A stretch of 64,000 nucleotides of DNA from Myxococcus qinghaiensis (GTDB lineage: Bacteria > Myxococcota > Myxococcia > Myxococcales > Myxococcaceae), in contig NZ_JAKCFA010000028.1 in the NCBI RefSeq assembly GCF_024198215.1, positions 85,152 through 149,151 of the forward strand, given 5' to 3'. Positions 62,201 to 64,000 of this stretch are shown here, piece after piece. Below the pieces are notes generated by a model. It was given only the letters and a program-made list of their open reading frames with translations, did not search any database and was not told where the DNA came from. Within the stretch, counting starts at the first letter, position 1; the number at the start of each line of letters is the position of its first letter. The translations under genes were made by a program, and so were the position numbers.

Positions 62201-63867
62201 TGGGGATCGAGGCAGAAGTCAGGGGCATTGTTGAATGGCAACCCAAGGGCGGTCTGACTGTCGTCCCTATCAAAGGCGGCAATGCTCGCGAAGGCTCCAC
62301 TGCCCGTGCCGACGCGCTGATAGGTAGGCCGTCCCTGCGGGTCCGGGTGATACTCCACCACCCGCCGCGTCTCCACCACACCACTGGCGCTGCGACCGCG
62401 ATACTCCGCCGTCTTCAATGGCGCATCCGCTGTCGCCCAACGCGTGTAGATGACAGCCTCGCTCCAGTCGACCCCCTGCGCATCTGCGGAAATGGCTTCC
62501 CACTGCACCTGGCTCGTCTTAAAGCCCGTACTGCAAGCAGTCCCCGGTTGGGTCCACTTCCGGTAGCAGCGCACCATGTAGCTTCCCGTCGGCAACTGCA
62601 CTGCGGTGATGTCCGCGCCTTCGTAGAGATAGTTCGTCACGAGGCCATTCACCGTCGCCCGGTCCAGCCGTCCCCCCGTATACAGCAACGAAGTCACGAC
62701 CCCTGATGGGTCAGTCAACTGGGTGGCATTGCCTCGTGGATCATAGCTATTGAAGACCGTCTCATGCGCGGGTGAGCCTGCACAGGACGTGGCACCACCA
62801 TGACTCACGAAACTCTTGACCTTCCACAGGCGGTTGGCACGATTGGAGAGTTCGATGCCCGTCGGCCCATAGTAGTGGTACTGCGTGATGGGGAAGTCCG
62901 TGCCCGTGCACTCGGTGGAGCCCGGGCCGCTGACGTCACAGGGGCCATGAATCTCCAGGACTCGCGCATCCCCCATGTCTGCCTGGCCCGAGCACTTGTG
63001 GTGGTTGAGGTAGAAGGTGCCCACGTAGGTCTTTACCGGACTGCCCCACGTGCCCACCAGGGAGTCGAACTTCTCCGTGTAACCCTCCTCGATGACCGAC
63101 TTCAGACGGTGCGTCAGACCGTCATACGAGCGCGTCACCACCGTCTCCTGCCCCGGCACCAGGACGGAGGCCCGCACATCCCGCTCCGTCACCAGTGGCT
63201 TGAACGGCTCCGGCGGCGCACCCACGGCGAAGTTGCCATATATATACTCCGTCCGCTCGAAGTACACGGCCGTCTGTGCATTGCCCGGCCCTGTCGCACC
63301 GAAAGAGCGCGATTCCAACGCCAGTTGTTGCGGCACCGCTGACACCGCAGTGCTGTTGCTGGCCACCACCGGACTGAAGACGTCGCTTCGTCCTGATTTT
63401 CTCTTGTCATACCAGTGGTAGAGGAAGCTCCCTAGCAAGTCCTCTCGCAGCGAGACAAAGTTCCCTGATGCAAAGCTCGCGCAGTTGCCCGAGACACACG
63501 TGTCGGTAGCTCCGTTGACGTCCAGGTAGGGTAGCTGTTGGAGCCACCGGGTAGAGTACGTCCGCCGGACTTCCACCTGGGTGCCCGCGCTGTCACCTGC
63601 GAGCTTGGACTGAGTGGCCGTCGGTGTGCAGTCGGTGGAGCCCGTGGATTGGGCGAGAGAACACCCTCCCGTTGAGGTGCCCATCGACATCGCGCCGCCC
63701 GAGGCCGTTACAGCGGCAGAAACCTTGCCATCCAGATAGGCGTGAGAGCCCACTTCTTCCTGGTTCGCGCTGACCGACCAGGTCGTGCCGCCATCTTCGG
63801 CATATGTAAGGACATCCCCCGTCTCCGGGTACGCGACAGACTGGAGTGCTCCTGCGTACTCCAGCAC
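59272..63867 (-). CDS. Rhs-repeat protein with papain-like C-terminal toxin domain
   Basis: 1531 residues. Many YD-type repeats are visible (YDSRGNVRVKQ, YDSFGRMVGKAH, YEYDADGRVERK), then the core end (ITDHIGRPVLALDSGGRVAG, FYDPGIGRYLQPEPML). A run of about 128 residues (DNA about 59942-60325) interrupts the usual PFG-to-PGQ junction. After GNMPRPG the tip domain begins; Cys1440 (GGPCKQV), His1489 (GLHFVV) and Asp1500 (YDAFTG) have the order and spacing of a papain-like toxin (Tox-PL-2 type). The frame starts with GTG at 63867, a stop lies just upstream (63883-63885), and there is no signal peptide or amino-terminal trafficking region, so the 5' end is probably truncated. Confidence 0.88.
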   Translation of the reverse strand: MLEYAGALQSVAYPETGDVLTYAEDGGTTWSVSANQEEVGSHAYLDGKVSAAVTASGGAMSMGTSTGGCSLAQSTGSTDCTPTATQSKLAGDSAGTQVEVRRTYSTRWLQQLPYLDVNGATDTCVSGNCASFASGNFVSLREDLLGSFLYHWYDKRKSGRSDVFSPVVASNSTAVSAVPQQLALESRSFGATGPGNAQTAVYFERTEYIYGNFAVGAPPEPFKPLVTERDVRASVLVPGQETVVTRSYDGLTHRLKSVIEEGYTEKFDSLVGTWGSPVKTYVGTFYLNHHKCSGQADMGDARVLEIHGPCDVSGPGSTECTGTDFPITQYHYYGPTGIELSNRANRLWKVKSFVSHGGATSCAGSPAHETVFNSYDPRGNATQLTDPSGVVTSLLYTGGRLDRATVNGLVTNYLYEGADITAVQLPTGSYMVRCYRKWTQPGTACSTGFKTSQVQWEAISADAQGVDWSEAVIYTRWATADAPLKTAEYRGRSASGVVETRRVVEYHPDPQGRPTYQRVGTGSGAFASIAAFDRDDSQTALGLPFNNAPDFCLDPQTQGLSEVCTRMGYDGGGRLSSVTETPTAGVTQASTFAYDAHGQIREVRTGCSSAANCQAPSATYQYDDFGSVLRTQLPNSLGPVRYAYDSRGNVRVKQTETMRRASEWQSYSYDLLSRLKSVTREAPGSVEGAELLYQLAHDSEGVGLPASCNRYDGEVVNQNSMGRMRYAEDSFGRTWYRYDTSGRLVGEMRQRQGESSCTRMLETAYLYDSFGRMVGKAHPYGRAIRYGYGAGARAHRLASISVSFFTAVGGVEERTVLSNIAWEPLGGLRGYQVHHSNGGASAVEYALGDDGSVTPSGCAAAFPSSTSSDLTGRLRSLRVSSGAFVAGSGAGNIYKRSYTWQADQVARIDTCLLGASTPRTELYSYDRTLRLTMATRPSSNAYDTGGAFESQVFQHDRRGNRAYYSEMGITSTLEYGTSPTSVDWLLSVTPHHDAHQKVVYEYDADGRVERKESGRYGSNLFAHVLNMDYGPAMATGRGSARETVFRTVSVNNLSYQYFYDAFGRRRAKLHPVNGVKDEFFHDASIGLLVDQGWKDVMDPDYRTVDDYVWLGGRPVVVVRGRLEANTNVRLPDSSTECGRDGEQVACGERFIVTDHIGRPVLALDSGGRVAGAADYEPFGHVNRRAVRAATGHPYLDDDLESIAGFRQPLDTSQVKVRMRAIYQLLDTQADANGTDSVMLRDTATGVPLASHSGPAQGRVVTNWVQPANGELVVEFFASPAGPQPNAYTGVVVEAYEYQRYQQGAQPFWIPLRMPGQYHDAETDFFENWNRFYDPGIGRYLQPEPMLNVSQVVVASAMQGYSLPAYSYALNNPINFTDSTGNMPRPGMDSINARMLALIARGDVAGAIAYYQLQNNTEKIPRALQALQNAFNVANQVGGPCKQVAKDIHKGFTFLGQSPQFIRIRATGYDFMSFDTPDGKNIGLTGNGLHFVVQVKDRIYDAFTGPTGMSIAEYTTRLQARHGFTWEAINGL

Positions 63868-63929
63868 TCCAATCGTAACCGTTCAGGGGTGGTGTTGAGG
63901 CCGTCGTCGCGGTGTGCAACCCGTGGCGG

Positions 63930-64000
63930 ATGCAACCGAAACCCACTGCGACGCTGGAATCGAAGATTGAACGACTGGTCCACGAGCACCTGGTGGAGCA
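63930..64000 (+). CDS. Possible start of a rightward gene, partial
   Basis: From the ATG at 63930 a rightward frame stays open to the window edge and encodes MQPKPTATLESKIERLV followed by HEHLVEQ. This has the look of a small helical protein, with a good share of G/C third positions, but only 23 codons are seen and no clear ribosome site precedes it. If real, it explains why Rhs coding stops at about 63867. Confidence 0.3.
   Translation, partial: MQPKPTATLESKIERLVHEHLVE

Overview
The window looks like chromosomal DNA from a myxobacterium of the Myxococcaceae (Myxococcus, Corallococcus or Pyxidicoccus type). This rests on very high GC with strong G/C third positions, dense signalling genes, many lipoproteins, a DUF2378 gene (a family known from paralogues in Myxococcus xanthus), and polymorphic-toxin-like cassettes. 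No rRNA, tRNA, CRISPR array or complete insertion sequence was seen.

Layout. 1-4.4 kb: a GAF-domain sensor running off the left edge, an aldo/keto reductase, a Tat-exported PhoX-type protein, and a three-gene DUF5985 membrane cluster. 4.5-12.9 kb: a tightly overlapping signalling operon read leftward, with a 1969-residue poly-HAMP hybrid kinase, CheR-like methyltransferase, CheB-like methylesterase and a response regulator. 13.1-15.8 kb: a KaiC-like double ATPase, a single-domain response regulator and an unknown protein. 15.9-17.1 kb: an ECF sigma factor and probable anti-sigma factor, divergent from an inorganic-carbon uptake operon at 17.2-25.0 kb (SulP transporter, DabA, DabB and a further NuoM-like subunit). 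The 3' end of that operon runs antisense through the last gene of a three-gene cassette (24.75-29.5 kb: beta-barrel, lipoprotein with a nuclease-like C-terminus, immunity-type protein).

29.7-36 kb: envelope lipoproteins, an AtoE-type short-chain fatty acid transporter, and a beta-propeller lipoprotein behind a well-formed sigma-54 promoter and a 33-bp perfect inverted repeat. 36-44.7 kb: a membrane pyrophosphatase, CspA, DUF99, a STAS-like protein, Nudix, a RuvC-like protein, DUF2378 and a small lipoprotein pair. 44.8-49.8 kb: a TetR-regulated RND efflux operon with a visible palindromic operator. 49.9-58.7 kb: DUF2293, RNase Z, an epoxide-hydrolase-like enzyme, an exported amidohydrolase, DUF4139, lipoproteins and DUF4286. 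58.9-63.9 kb: an Rhs protein that lacks a normal amino-terminal region, ends in a papain-like toxin domain, and is followed by a small immunity-type gene of lower GC.

The least ordinary items are: the SulP-DabA-DabB-NuoM operon in a probable heterotroph and its damaged 3' junction with a toxin-like cassette; the barrel/lipoprotein/immunity cassette itself; the poly-HAMP kinase built from near-identical 276-bp DNA repeats and resembling fungal group III kinases; and the Rhs gene with an extra domain inside its core junction.
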